The notes beneath the pieces are model-generated. The model saw only the letters and a program-made list of their open reading frames with translations. It did no database searches and had not been told where the DNA came from. Shown here piece by piece: positions 1-8,934 of a stretch of 44,720 bases of DNA. The stretch is taken from NCBI GenBank assembly GCA_903869725.1, contig CAIQAD010000023.1, positions 1-44,720 of the forward strand. The letters run 5' to 3'. How positions within the stretch are numbered: the first letter of the stretch is position 1; each line of letters opens with the position of its first letter. The position numbers were made by a program, and so were the translations under genes. This stretch comes from an uncultured Alphaproteobacteria bacterium. GTDB taxonomy: Bacteria; Pseudomonadota; Alphaproteobacteria; Pelagibacterales; Pelagibacteraceae.

Positions 1-106
1 AGGCACCGAGTCAACAGCCGGATATGAAGGGTCCCGGGCTGACGTTAGCCCGCCTTCCCAAAATGGCCGAAAAGCCAATAGAAATACAGCACGTTCTGTT
101 TTTTTT
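1..106 (+). ncRNA. 3' part of a GC-rich structured RNA (unidentified, cut by window edge)
   Basis: The first ~80 bases are far richer in G+C than anything else in the window, which is typical of structural RNA genes in AT-rich genomes. Three successive hairpins can be drawn. The first has GAAGG (26-30) pairing with CCTTC (53-57), enclosing CGGGCT (35-40) with AGCCCG (47-52). The second is TGGC (64-67) with GCCA (74-77). The third is ACAG (86-89) with CTGT (96-99), followed directly by a T run, like a Rho-independent end. All three frames give implausible proteins. I could not match it to RNase P, tmRNA, SRP RNA or 5S rRNA by memory, so the family is left open. Strand is inferred from the T-rich end. 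Confidence 0.35.
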
Positions 107-318
107 CTTGTTTTTTGTTTTTAAATAATAATTATTTATAAATTTTGTAATTAATTTTAAAAAAATCAGCTGCAATTTTAATCAAAAAAAGGCACAAAAA
201 TCTTAATAAGAGAGGTATTTACAATACGGTTATATTAAGAAAACGCTAAACCCTTTATTTATATAATTTATCCTCAAAATCCTGTTGAAACTTAAGAATT
301 CATTACCACATATAAGCT
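107..318. other. AT-rich spacer upstream of clpB
   Basis: About 210 bases of very AT-rich sequence with T-rich and A-rich runs. I see no open reading frame of protein-like character and no repeat. Its right end holds the candidate heat-shock promoter of clpB described separately. Confidence 0.5.
285..314 (+). promoter_or_regulatory. candidate RpoH (heat-shock) promoter of clpB
   Basis: TTGAAA at 285-290 and CCACATATA at 306-314 resemble the alphaproteobacterial sigma-32 pattern (CTTGAAA, 11-16 base gap, CCCCATnTA), with a 15-base gap. ClpB is a classical sigma-32 target. The -10-like element ends only four bases before the ATG, so transcription from it would give an almost leaderless message. 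No Shine-Dalgarno sequence is visible, which fits. Confidence 0.35.
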
Positions 319-2907
319 ATGGACTTAAACAAGCTAACAGAACGATCAAAAGAGATACTTAATTCTGCGCAGGTATTGGCGATGACACAAAATCATCAGC
401 TATTGCAGCCTGTGCATTTATTAAGTGCTATTGTTGATGATGACAATACAGGCTCATCGTTACTCGTGCCTGCAGGACTTGATCTGCAAGTTATAAAATC
501 TGTTTTAGAAAAAGAATTAAAAAAAATACCATCCGTTACAGGCGGCAATGATCAAATTAGCGCTTCAAAAGAATTTGTTCTAACAATTGAAGAGGCTAAA
601 AAAATTTCAAAACAAAAAGGCGATGAATATGTACCAGTTGAAAATATATTGGAGGCCATTTTTATAGCAGATAAACAGCTTTTAAAATTATTACAAACTA
701 ATGGATTTAATTTAAGTAAATTTAAGTCTGTTCTAGAGATCGTTAGAAAAGGTCAAAAAGTAACTAATGCAACTGATGATGCTAATTATGAATCGTTAAA
801 AAAATATACCATCGATATTACTGAAAAAGCAAGAACTGGAAAATTAGATCCAGTAATTGGACGAGATGAAGAAATAAGACGCGCTATTCAAGTGCTATCC
901 CGCAGAACTAAAAATAATCCTGTATTAATTGGCGAGCCTGGAGTTGGTAAGACTGCAATTGTTGAAGGACTTGCACTTAGAATAGTTAATGATGACGTGC
1001 CTGAGAGTTTACGCGGTAAAAAGTTACTCGCATTAGATTTAGGATTGTTAATTGCCGGTGCAAAATTTAGAGGCGAATTTGAAGAACGATTAAAAGCTGT
1101 GCTTAAAGAAATTACAGCCCAACAAGGTGAAGTGATCGTGTTTATTGATGAGTTGCACACCTTAGTTGGTGCAGGTGCTAGCGATGGAAGTATGGATGCA
1201 TCCAATATGTTAAAGCCTGCACTTGCGCGCGGGGAGTTACATTGTATTGGAGCGACCACACTTGCTGAGTATAGAAAATATGTAGAAAAAGATGCGGCAT
1301 TAACAAGAAGATTTCAACCGGTATTTGTTACGCAGCCTACCGTTGAAGATACTATTTCAATATTACGAGGCCTTAAAGAAAAATACGAAATGCATCACGG
1401 AGTTCACATTTCAGATAATGCTTTAGTATCAGCCGCAGTATTATCCAATCGATATATTACAGATCGATTTTTACCAGATAAAGCAATCGATTTGATGGAC
1501 GAAGCTTCAAGTAAGCTGCGAATGGAAATAGATTCAAAACCTGAAAACATTGATGAATTAGATAGAAAAGCAATTCAGTTTAAAATTGAAAGAGAAGCTT
1601 TAAAAAAAGAAGATGATGCCCTTTCAAAAATAAGACTTAAAGAATTAGATGAAAAGATTGCTGAATTAGATAAAAAATCTGAAGCGTTAACAGCTGTTTG
1701 GTCTAAAGAAAAAAATCAAATTCAAGCAGTTCAGAAAATTAAAGAAGAAATTGAACGTAATAAAGTGCTTTTAAATAGTTATCAGAAAAAAGGTGATCTT
1801 ACTAAAGCAAGTGAGATTATGTACGGAAAACTACCTGTGTTAGAGAAGAAATTAAAAGAACAAGATAAAGCATTAGTTGGTCAGTATAAAACAGTTAATA
1901 AAGAAGTTGGTGAAAATGAAATAGCAGCTGTTGTTTCAAAATGGACTGGAATTCAAATCGATAAATTATTAGAGGGTGAAAAACAAAAAGTAATCCATAT
2001 GGAAAAAGTTATTGCAACTAAAGTTATTGGTCAAAAAGAAGCCATCACTTCGGTGAGTAATGCAGTACGACGATCAAAAGCTGGTATTCAAGATCCTAAT
2101 AGACCACTTGGTTCATTTTTATTCTTAGGGCCAACTGGCGTTGGTAAAACTGAACTAAGTAAAGCAGTTGCAGCATTTTTATTCGATGATCCAAATGCGA
2201 TGATTAGAATTGATATGAGTGAATATATGGAGAAACATTCTGTCAGTAGATTAATTGGAGCTCCTCCAGGCTATGTGGGTTATGATCAAGGTGGCGCGTT
2301 AACTGAGGCGGTGAGACGCAGACCTTATCAAGTAATTTTATTTGACGAAGTTGAAAAAGCGCATCCTGATGTATTTAATATATTTCTGCAAATCTTAGAC
2401 GATGGTCGATTAACCGATGGTCAAGGTCGAGTAGTTGATTTTAAAAACACTATTATCATTTTAACATCAAACTTAGGCTCAGAATTTATTCAATTAAATA
2501 AGAGCGGAAAATTAGATGAAATAACAAAATCTAAAGTAATGGATGTTGTTAAAAAATCTTTCAGACCAGAGTTTGTGAACAGATTAGATGACATTATTAT
2601 TTTCGATAGACTTCAAAAAGAAGAAATTAAAGAGATTGTTAAAATTCAAATTAATAATTTGAAAAATATCCTAAAAGATAAAAACTTAACCTTTAACGTA
2701 ACTGACAATGCCATAGAATGGTTAGCGCATAAAGGATTTGATCAAGAATATGGCGCTCGGCCTTTAAAAAGAGCAATTCAAAGATATATTCAAAACCCAA
2801 TTGCTAATTTACTTTTAGAAATCAAAGATAAAAAATTAGATCAAATTAAAGTCGATGTAGACGGCGATCAATTAGTGCTTAATAATAAGGTTTACGCTAT
2901 CAATTAA
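319..2907 (+). CDS. clpB: ATP-dependent chaperone ClpB (Hsp100 disaggregase)
   Basis: Cytoplasmic hexameric AAA+ machine that pulls polypeptides out of aggregates together with DnaK/DnaJ/GrpE. All ClpB domains are present over 862 residues, the usual length: N-terminal Clp_N repeats (about 1-145), first AAA+ module with Walker A GEPGVGKT at 205-212 and Walker B VIVFIDE at 272-278, a Lys/Glu-rich coiled-coil middle domain (about 400-525) that separates ClpB from ClpA/ClpC, and second AAA+ module with GPTGVGKT at 604-611 and VILFDE at 672-677. A C-terminal D2-small domain contains the [10 protein letters not shown] motif. It stands alone behind a heat-shock-like promoter; DUF2061 follows after 57 bases. 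Confidence 0.98.
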   Translation: MDLNKLTERSKEILNSAQVLAMTQNHQLLQPVHLLSAIVDDDNTGSSLLVPAGLDLQVIKSVLEKELKKIPSVTGGNDQISASKEFVLTIEEAKKISKQKGDEYVPVENILEAIFIADKQLLKLLQTNGFNLSKFKSVLEIVRKGQKVTNATDDANYESLKKYTIDITEKARTGKLDPVIGRDEEIRRAIQVLSRRTKNNPVLIGEPGVGKTAIVEGLALRIVNDDVPESLRGKKLLALDLGLLIAGAKFRGEFEERLKAVLKEITAQQGEVIVFIDELHTLVGAGASDGSMDASNMLKPALARGELHCIGATTLAEYRKYVEKDAALTRRFQPVFVTQPTVEDTISILRGLKEKYEMHHGVHISDNALVSAAVLSNRYITDRFLPDKAIDLMDEASSKLRMEIDSKPENIDELDRKAIQFKIEREALKKEDDALSKIRLKELDEKIAELDKKSEALTAVWSKEKNQIQAVQKIKEEIERNKVLLNSYQKKGDLTKASEIMYGKLPVLEKKLKEQDKALVGQYKTVNKEVGENEIAAVVSKWTGIQIDKLLEGEKQKVIHMEKVIATKVIGQKEAITSVSNAVRRSKAGIQDPNRPLGSFLFLGPTGVGKTELSKAVAAFLFDDPNAMIRIDMSEYMEKHSVSRLIGAPPGYVGYDQGGALTEAVRRRPYQVILFDEVEKAHPDVFNIFLQILDDGRLTDGQGRVVDFKNTIIILTSNLGSEFIQLNKSGKLDEITKSKVMDVVKKSFRPEFVNRLDDIIIFDRLQKEEIKEIVKIQINNLKNILKDKNLTFNVTDNAIEWLAHKGFDQEYGARPLKRAIQRYIQNPIANLLLEIKDKKLDQIKVDVDGDQLVLNNKVYAIN

Positions 2908-2964
2908 ACAATTGTTTTTCACACATAAGTTAATTCAGTAAGCATTTACAACAAGTTAAAGTTT

Positions 2965-3174
2965 ATGCCACACAACACAAAGTTACGCTCTATTATAAAA
3001 GCAGTAAGTTATAGGATTGTTATTATTATTTTAGATTTTACGTTAATTTATCTTTTAACAAAAAAAACATCTTTAGCTCTAGGATTTTTAATCGTTAGCA
3101 ATTTATATAGTACGTTTATTTATTTTATTTACGAACGTGCATGGAATAAAATAAAATGGGGTAGCAAATCATAA
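2965..3174 (+). CDS. DUF2061 small membrane protein
   Basis: A 69-residue protein matching the DUF2061 pattern: an early KAVSYRI motif, two hydrophobic segments (about 17-33 and 37-55), and a C-terminal tail of the form YERAWNKIKWG, corresponding to the family's conserved HERxWxxIxWG end. The function of DUF2061 is unknown; homologues are short inner-membrane proteins, sometimes fused to or beside sulfate-assimilation genes, which are absent here. It is followed by a convergent gene only 19 bases away. Confidence 0.8.
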   Translation: MPHNTKLRSIIKAVSYRIVIIILDFTLIYLLTKKTSLALGFLIVSNLYSTFIYFIYERAWNKIKWGSKS

Positions 3175-3193
3175 TTTGTAAAAATTTAATTAA

Positions 3194-4309
3194 CTAAAAA
3201 TCCATCCCTACGTTAAACGATACATAATCGTGTTTTTTTTTCTGTTCTTCAAATTCTTTAGTTTGAATAACTTGCATCAATACAAGTTTTAGATTTCTAT
3301 TATTATTCATGGGCACAAGAGAGCTAACTCCAACAACAAGCTTGCCAACCGCAGGATTTTTATGCACGTGACTATCATTGCTAAACATGTTGCCATCTAA
3401 TGAAAAATCATATGCAACACCGGTAAGCTCGGCGATAGCAAAGGCGTGTGCACCTTGTGGAATTTGTTTAATTAAATCTCCTTTGTCTGTACATATCTCT
3501 GATTTTGAATTAGTAGGTGCTGAATTATCGCAGCCTGGGTAATTTCCATCACTTCCAAAGTCATTTGGAATATTTAATCCGTATCTACCCTCAATGCCAA
3601 TGTGCGCAGCAGTTAGAATATTTCCCACATTAAATCCGTAATACTTAATCAAGTCTTTTGACATGCCAGGGGTATAAGAATTTTGTTCAAGATCTGTTTT
3701 GATTTTTCTTTCATACGCATACATTAAAGCAGGTTCGGTAGTTAACTGATGATCCCAACCATATGAATGGAATGTTCCTAATGCTGTATGCCAATAATTT
3801 TGTGTCTGTTTTGCAAGTGAAGCGGGCCCTATCACACCTAGCGTTAATTCTTTAGTATCTAAAACTTGAGTACTGCTTGCATGATCAATTTTACGTTCAT
3901 TCACACCAACCGCTAGTTCGACAATTCCAGCGTAAGGTCTATCATTTGTAATAAGGGTTGATGTTTTAACATCAGTTGGGGTGTACATTCGCTGCTGTAA
4001 ATTAAAGTACATGTTTTTTGAAATTCCGTTTTGCTCTTTAAGAATGTCATTATCTAAAAAGGTTAAAAGCTTTGTATTGAACTGTGTAATAGTTGGTAAA
4101 CACTGCACACTGGTATCCCCTTTAAGATCATGGGTTACACCAGATAAACTAATTCCACTTGTATAATTGTTATCTGTGCCGTTAAAATAATCGTTCTCAA
4201 CTCTTAAATTGTAACTTTTAAATTGCAGCTGATCGTCTGTTGAACAATCTGCAAAAGCAAAGGTATTGTTTAGAAATAAGGAAATAATTAACACTAATAA
4301 TCGACGCAT
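3194..4309 (-). CDS. LpxR-like outer-membrane lipid A deacylase (DUF2219)
   Basis: A 371-residue exported beta-barrel protein of the LpxR/DUF2219 family, whose Salmonella member removes the 3'-acyloxyacyl chain of lipid A. A signal peptide spans about residues 1-20 (AFA/DC junction). Family motifs are clear: VENDYF with N39-D40 at the position of the LpxR active-site Asn-Asp pair, TDNNYTSG just after it, NDRPYAG near 120, a following histidine, and GWDHQL before the YERK segment. The chain ends in Phe, as outer-membrane barrels do. The enzymatic activity is inferred from the family. Convergent with DUF2061 and upstream of no obvious partner. Confidence 0.8.
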   Translation of the reverse strand: MRRLLVLIISLFLNNTFAFADCSTDDQLQFKSYNLRVENDYFNGTDNNYTSGISLSGVTHDLKGDTSVQCLPTITQFNTKLLTFLDNDILKEQNGISKNMYFNLQQRMYTPTDVKTSTLITNDRPYAGIVELAVGVNERKIDHASSTQVLDTKELTLGVIGPASLAKQTQNYWHTALGTFHSYGWDHQLTTEPALMYAYERKIKTDLEQNSYTPGMSKDLIKYYGFNVGNILTAAHIGIEGRYGLNIPNDFGSDGNYPGCDNSAPTNSKSEICTDKGDLIKQIPQGAHAFAIAELTGVAYDFSLDGNMFSNDSHVHKNPAVGKLVVGVSSLVPMNNNRNLKLVLMQVIQTKEFEEQKKKHDYVSFNVGMDF

Positions 4310-4411
4310 TTAAAAATAAGTAACACAGTTGATCTGCGATACAAAACATTATGAAATTATTAATTAAAAATTTTAATTCTTATATTAAAGATAGTATTTA
4401 TACGTTTTTAA

Positions 4412-5308
4412 TTAAACAGGATCGACGTGCGTCATTACGTTAAGAACAGGCAGCTCTTTGATTATTTTATTTCGAGCATTGACTACTATGTCGTGCCCTT
4501 CTTTAACGGTTAAATGAGCATCAACTTCAATGTGCACATCCACTAAAATCATATCCCCCATCTTACGAGTTTTAAGATCGTGAAAACCTCTAACGCCATT
4601 TGTTGCTTTAATAATTTCTGCTATTTTTTTAATTTCTTCTTGTGTTGCTGATTTATCCATTAAATCCTGTAAGGCTCTCCAACTAAATTTCCACCCTGCT
4701 TTCGCAATCATCAAGCCGACAATTAATGCGCCAATTGAATCTAATATTGGATAACCTGCTAATGCTCCAATAATTCCAACTGCTACAACAAAAGAAGATG
4801 CGGCGTCAGAGCGTGCATGCCATGCATTGGTTATCAATAATGAAGAGCGAACTTGTTCTGCTAGTCTTAACATATATCTAAATAATAATTCTTTAACTGC
4901 TAAAGCCGTAAGCGCAACATACAGTGCAATCATTTGAATTTGATTGATTGAGGTTGGATAAATAATTTTCTCTCCTGCCTTAAAGAGCATGCCGGCTGCA
5001 ACTAATAATAAAGAAGTTCCTAAAAATAATGAAGCTGCTGTTTCATAGCGATGGTGGCCGTAATGATGATCTTCGTCCGCATCTTTCGTACTATGATGAT
5101 TTGCAAAAAATACTACAAAATCTGCAACAAGATCAGTTAACGCATGAATACCATCAGCGATCAATCCTTGTGAGCTAGAAATAATACCTGCAAATATTTG
5201 TGAAATGGTTAATGCAATATTAACAATTGCACTAACAATTGTTGTTTTTTTTGTAGCCTGTTGTTTATCAGATGTTGCAAGCTCGTGCTGTTCTGCAATT
5301 TTATTCAT
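4412..5308 (-). CDS. cation diffusion facilitator (CDF) metal efflux transporter
   Basis: Inner-membrane metal/proton antiporter of the CDF family (FieF-like), with six hydrophobic segments and a cytoplasmic C-terminal domain (about the last 80 residues, ending in IEVDAH and a late THVDPV). The metal-site segment ADGIHALTDLVADF carries the family's D/H ligands, and a His-rich loop (DEDHHYGHHRYE) follows. Metal specificity (Zn, Fe, Mn, Co) cannot be read from the sequence. A GTG start at 5347 would overlap moaE by 31 bases; I prefer the ATG at 5308, which starts 9 bases after the moaE stop. It is the last gene of the moa operon. Confidence 0.9.
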   Translation of the reverse strand: MNKIAEQHELATSDKQQATKKTTIVSAIVNIALTISQIFAGIISSSQGLIADGIHALTDLVADFVVFFANHHSTKDADEDHHYGHHRYETAASLFLGTSLLLVAAGMLFKAGEKIIYPTSINQIQMIALYVALTALAVKELLFRYMLRLAEQVRSSLLITNAWHARSDAASSFVVAVGIIGALAGYPILDSIGALIVGLMIAKAGWKFSWRALQDLMDKSATQEEIKKIAEIIKATNGVRGFHDLKTRKMGDMILVDVHIEVDAHLTVKEGHDIVVNARNKIIKELPVLNVMTHVDPV

Positions 5309-5316
5309 TATGCTGT

Positions 5317-5766
5317 TTATTGTTTTATTGAAATTCCCTTCAACCACTCCGATTGTTTATATTTATAAAATTCTTTCTTCCAAATGGGTGCTCTCACTTT
5401 AATTTTTTCAATTAAATATCTTGATAAATTATAAGCTTGATGTCGATGTTTGCAAGAAACTGCAATTATAATTGATGGTTTGCCAAGTGCGACATAGCCT
5501 TTTGCATGCTCAATAAACACTTTTGCTTTTTTTAATTTAAATTTTTTAATTGCTTCGTCATAGATTTCTTTAAACGTTTTAACGACTAATCTGTCATGCG
5601 CATCATAACTAACGCCTGTTACATGCTTATCATTGTTACTATTTCTAATATTACCAACAAAAAAAATACTAGCGCCAGCATGTAAATTTTTGATAAACTT
5701 TTCAGCTCTTGCTAAATTAATTTTTCTTTTACTTTTCTTTGTATCAATAACAGCTGCGTGCAACAT
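5317..5766 (-). CDS. moaE: molybdopterin synthase catalytic subunit MoaE
   Basis: Large subunit of molybdopterin synthase, which inserts two sulfurs from MoaD thiocarboxylate into cyclic pyranopterin monophosphate. Residues 1-149 show the MoaE pattern: FVGNIRN near 35-41, a VTGVSYDAHD segment, IEHAKGYVALG, the CKHRHQAY motif and the C-terminal KVRAPIWKKE, which contains the conserved active-site lysines, followed by a late Trp. The gene starts one base beyond the moaD stop, so the two subunits are probably translated together. Its 3' neighbour is the CDF transporter. Confidence 0.95.
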   Translation of the reverse strand: MLHAAVIDTKKSKRKINLARAEKFIKNLHAGASIFFVGNIRNSNNDKHVTGVSYDAHDRLVVKTFKEIYDEAIKKFKLKKAKVFIEHAKGYVALGKPSIIIAVSCKHRHQAYNLSRYLIEKIKVRAPIWKKEFYKYKQSEWLKGISIKQ

Positions 5767-5767
5767 T

Positions 5768-6037
5768 CTAACCTCCGCCTATGGGTGGAATAATGGTAAT
5801 TATCTTATCATTATTCAAAAGATAATTGTCATTAACTATTTCATCATGCTGCGAGCAAAAAGCTGATGCTTTAACAAGACTAATATAAGCTTTGTTAGCG
5901 AGGTGTTTGTGTTTTATAATTTCAATTAATTTATTTCTGATATCTTTAACTTTTACTTTTTTATCAAAATTAATTTGCAAAGCCTGTTTATGAAAAATAT
6001 CTCTACAATTACCGTGCATTACAATTTTAATTTTCAT
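5768..6037 (-). CDS. moaD: molybdopterin synthase sulfur carrier subunit MoaD
   Basis: Ubiquitin-like small subunit of molybdopterin synthase (89 residues). Its C-terminus reads IIPPIGGG, giving the terminal Gly-Gly that is adenylated and converted to a thiocarboxylate. The body has the alternating beta-grasp pattern with an acidic and asparagine-rich turn before the last strand (NDNYLLNNDKI). It lies between moaC (26-base gap) and moaE (1-base gap). The adenylating enzyme MoeB is not in this window and must be encoded elsewhere. Confidence 0.92.
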   Translation of the reverse strand: MKIKIVMHGNCRDIFHKQALQINFDKKVKVKDIRNKLIEIIKHKHLANKAYISLVKASAFCSQHDEIVNDNYLLNNDKIITIIPPIGGG

Positions 6038-6063
6038 AATTTTAGTAAACTTAATTGCAGTAT

Positions 6064-6609
6064 TTAAAAAAGATCTTTTAAAAATTCTGGAAGACCGTGC
6101 GGATTAATCCAAGTGCCTGATTTTCCACCTTGTTTAATAAGTAAACGAATGCCATCAATTGTAAGATCAGGATTTACAATTTTAGAAAGATCGTAAATTG
6201 TAGTTAGTGCCGCATTAACGCCCATAATTGCTTCCATCTCAACCCCAGTTTTAGCAAATGCCGCAACTACACAAAATACTTCTAACGAATAATCATTTTC
6301 GTTTTGAATAATTTTAGTTGAACTATAATCAACCGTTAATGGATGGCAAAGAGGTACTATTTCACTGGTTTTTTTAACTCCAAGCAGCGCTGCAACTTCT
6401 GCTAAAGCTATTGGATCGCCTTTTGGCATTTGTTTGTTTTGAATTAATTTAAAAGTCTTTTGGCCTACATAAATTTTGCCCATAGCTAATGCTTTGCGGT
6501 GAGTATTTTGTTTATTTGACACATCCACCATATGAAAGTTGTTGTCAGCAAAAATTGCTTTTGCCCAATCTTTTAAGGTTGTCGAATTTACGACTTTAAG
6601 ATTTGTCAT
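6064..6609 (-). CDS. moaC: cyclic pyranopterin monophosphate synthase MoaC
   Basis: Converts the 3',8-cyclo-GTP made by MoaA into cyclic pyranopterin monophosphate, the first stable MoCo intermediate. Diagnostic motifs are MVDVSNK (27-33), THRKALAMGKI, SEIVPLCHPL with the conserved Cys-His, AKTGVEMEAIMG and YDLSKI with the catalytic lysine, then GIRLLIKQGGKSG near the end. At 181 residues it is a little longer than the usual ~160, mainly from a C-terminal tail. Start and moaA stop share one base, indicating translational coupling. Confidence 0.96.
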   Translation of the reverse strand: MTNLKVVNSTTLKDWAKAIFADNNFHMVDVSNKQNTHRKALAMGKIYVGQKTFKLIQNKQMPKGDPIALAEVAALLGVKKTSEIVPLCHPLTVDYSSTKIIQNENDYSLEVFCVVAAFAKTGVEMEAIMGVNAALTTIYDLSKIVNPDLTIDGIRLLIKQGGKSGTWINPHGLPEFLKDLF

Positions 6610-7598
6610 TATCCTCCTATTGACGCTAAGTGTGGCGTTAAACCAGTATTACCTAATTCTAAATAATGTGACTCTTTTTTAAAGTTTAATTGTGCATTGA
6701 TCAGATCTTTCAATTTTGGAATTTGCTCATCGTGTTGCAGTAAAGCACGCAGCGATATTCCAGTATTTCCAAATAAGCATAATCTTAAATCGCCTTGCGC
6801 TGTAATTCTTAAACGATTGCAAGTTTTGCAAAAATCTTTGGAGTAGGGAGCAATAATCCCAAACCGGCCTTTAAAATCTTTATGAATATAATTTTTAGAT
6901 GGACCTGAATCAAAGCCTGCTGTTTGATGAATCCATTCGTGTTTTAATAAATAATCTCTAAATACATTAGCGGACACATGATATTTTTTAAAGTACTCTA
7001 AATTATCTCCTGTTTGCATTAATTCTATAAAACGAAAATCGATTGTGTTAGATTGTACAAATTGCATCCAGTTATCAAAATCTTGTTCACTATCATTTAC
7101 ACCTTTAAGTAAAACGGCATTAATTTTAATATTTTTAAAATTTAGCTCTTGCAGAATTTTAATACCCGCTAAAATATCGTTTAATTTATCCATGCCAGTA
7201 ATAAATTTAAATTTTTCTCTATCTAAACTATCAATGCTAACATTAATGCCGTTTACTTTGGCATCAACAACAGACTTTGCAATATTTTTTAAATTGTAAC
7301 CATTTGTTGTAAAGACAACTTTATTAATTCCAGGTAAAGATTTTAAATTTTCAATAATCTCAATAAAATCTTTTCTAACAGTTGGCTCACCGCCCGTTAA
7401 TCTAATTTTACACACCCCCAATTCTGATAAAGCCTTACCAATTCTTTTTATTTCTTCTAACGTAAGAAATGTTTTTTTATTCTCAGGTTTTTGATAACCA
7501 TTGGGTAAACAATATCCGCATTTAAAATTACACACATCTGTAATTGAAATTCTAAAATAAGGAAAACTTCTGCCAAAATTATCTTTTAAATGAGCCAT
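6609..7598 (-). CDS. moaA: GTP 3',8-cyclase MoaA (radical SAM)
   Basis: Radical S-adenosylmethionine enzyme that rearranges GTP in the first step of molybdenum cofactor synthesis. The SAM cluster motif CxxxCxxC lies at C23, C27, C30. The second, substrate-binding 4Fe-4S cluster is shown by CKTC followed 13 residues later by another Cys (CKTCNRLRI...LRLCLFG). The chain ends in SIGG, the Gly-Gly tail that is essential in MoaA. RLTGGEPTVRKD supplies the conserved GGE motif. 329 residues is the standard length. Second gene of the TSUP-moaA-C-D-E-CDF operon. Confidence 0.97.
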   Translation of the reverse strand: MAHLKDNFGRSFPYFRISITDVCNFKCGYCLPNGYQKPENKKTFLTLEEIKRIGKALSELGVCKIRLTGGEPTVRKDFIEIIENLKSLPGINKVVFTTNGYNLKNIAKSVVDAKVNGINVSIDSLDREKFKFITGMDKLNDILAGIKILQELNFKNIKINAVLLKGVNDSEQDFDNWMQFVQSNTIDFRFIELMQTGDNLEYFKKYHVSANVFRDYLLKHEWIHQTAGFDSGPSKNYIHKDFKGRFGIIAPYSKDFCKTCNRLRITAQGDLRLCLFGNTGISLRALLQHDEQIPKLKDLINAQLNFKKESHYLELGNTGLTPHLASIGG

Positions 7599-7633
7599 TA
7601 ATTTTTCAATTTCTATCTATAACCTTAATAGTG

Positions 7634-8371
7634 TCAAAATATTTTTATTCCCAAATTTATCGCAACCAACAAAACTAAAATCGCAGTCACTAACGCGAGT
7701 ATATTAGGTTTTAATATTTTAATATGTAAAAAGTTTCCAATTTTTCCTCCAACAAACACCGCTAAAAACAAATATAAATAAGGCTGTAAGTCTGAAATGC
7801 TATTAAACTTTTGAATTTGACCAAAAAATCCAGCAACCGAGTTAATGAGAATAAATATCGATGCTGCAACCGCAATCTGTCTCGCTTCTGCTGCTTTTAA
7901 ATTAAATAAAATTGGCGACAATATAATACCCCCTCCAAAGCCTACGATACCTGAAACAAATCCAATTAATGCTCCAATTAACATTGCAAAAAATGCTGGT
8001 ATTTTTTTTACTGACTGAGTGGTTATTGAATATTGCCTTGCTTGCAACAACAACAACAGACCGCTGAGTGTTAAAGTAATAAATAATAAAATTTGAAAAA
8101 AATCTTTATTAATATTTAGCTTACCCCCCAAATAAGCGAGTGGAATTGATCCAATAAAATAAGGAATTAAAAATTTTATTTTTATATTTCCAGCTTTTAT
8201 ATAATTGTAACAATTTCCAGAAACGACAATTATGTTGCAAATAAGCGCAACGATTGGAATAAAAAAATAAGGAGTATTAAAAAAAGTTAATAACGCTAAA
8301 TATGAAGTCCCGCCCCCAAAACCAACGCTTGAATAAATAACTGCAATTATAAAAAAAACTAACGATAGCAT
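7634..8371 (-). CDS. TSUP family (TauE/SafE) anion permease
   Basis: Integral membrane protein of 245 residues with about 7-8 hydrophobic segments and two copies of the TSUP glycine signature: SSVGFGGGTSY near residue 15-25 and SGIVGFGGGIILSP near 140-153, the two-fold repeat typical of TauE/SafE proteins. Members move sulfite, sulfoacetate or other small organic or inorganic anions, usually outward. It heads the moaA-C-D-E operon, with 35 bases to moaA and 34 bases to the divergent moaB, so a role linked to molybdate, sulfur or formate anions is possible but unproven. Confidence 0.88.
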   Translation of the reverse strand: MLSLVFFIIAVIYSSVGFGGGTSYLALLTFFNTPYFFIPIVALICNIIVVSGNCYNYIKAGNIKIKFLIPYFIGSIPLAYLGGKLNINKDFFQILLFITLTLSGLLLLLQARQYSITTQSVKKIPAFFAMLIGALIGFVSGIVGFGGGIILSPILFNLKAAEARQIAVAASIFILINSVAGFFGQIQKFNSISDLQPYLYLFLAVFVGGKIGNFLHIKILKPNILALVTAILVLLVAINLGIKIF

Positions 8372-8405
8372 ATTTTTAATCTATATGTTTTAATATGATA
8401 ATTTT

Positions 8406-8930
8406 ATGAAAACAGATAGTACAAAAAAATTTATACCCGTTAACATTGCGGTCTTAACGGTCTCTGACACACGCACAGAAGTTAACGATACATCTGGTAA
8501 AATCTTAGTCGATAAAATTAAAGAATTAGGTCACGCGGTTGTAAGTAAAAAAATTTTAAAAGATGATAAGCAACAAATTAAAAAAACTATTCTTGCTTGG
8601 TGTGATGAAGCGATTGATATTATTATTAGTACGGGCGGTACTGGCTTAACAGGACGCGATATAACAATTGAAGCATTAGATGAAATTAAAGATAAAGATA
8701 TTCCAGGCTTTGGTGAAATATTTAGAATGTTAAGTTATAAAACAATTGGTACTTCTACCATTCAATCACGAGCGCAAGGGATTATCTGCAAAGGCAAGTA
8801 TATATTTGCTCTACCAGGCTCATCAGGCGCAGTAACTGATGCCTGGGAGGGAATATTAAAATTTCAGCTAGACTCTCGTTTTCAACCTTGTAACTTCATC
8901 AATATTATTCCTCGTTTAAAAGAAAAATAA
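8406..8930 (+). CDS. moaB: molybdenum cofactor biosynthesis protein MoaB/MogA family
   Basis: MoaB/Mog-fold protein (174 residues) acting in adenylylation of molybdopterin before metal insertion by MoeA. Diagnostic motifs are VLTVSDTR near the N-terminus, the SGKILV segment, IISTGGTGLTGRD (about residues 77-89) with the MPT-binding Gly-rich loop, and FALPGSSGAVTDAW. It is the only plus-strand gene among the left MoCo genes, lying between the divergent TSUP operon and the convergent MOSC gene, 4 bases from the latter's stop. MoaB and MogA cannot be told apart with certainty here; since no second copy is visible it may do the MogA job. Confidence 0.93.
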   Translation: MKTDSTKKFIPVNIAVLTVSDTRTEVNDTSGKILVDKIKELGHAVVSKKILKDDKQQIKKTILAWCDEAIDIIISTGGTGLTGRDITIEALDEIKDKDIPGFGEIFRMLSYKTIGTSTIQSRAQGIICKGKYIFALPGSSGAVTDAWEGILKFQLDSRFQPCNFINIIPRLKEK

Positions 8931-8934
8931 TTTA

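Noticed and set aside
1-118. C-terminal end of an upstream protein gene
   Set aside because: Frames two and three stay open to the T run, but give unlikely protein sequence ending in a run of Phe and Leu; hairpins and GC content favour RNA.
888-1259. Antisense frame of 123 codons inside clpB
   Set aside because: It is a shadow of the clpB coding strand with Ser/Pro/Asn-rich composition, no start signal and no homology. The same holds for the other antisense or shifted frames inside moaA, lpxR, fdhB, fdhD and the MFS genes.
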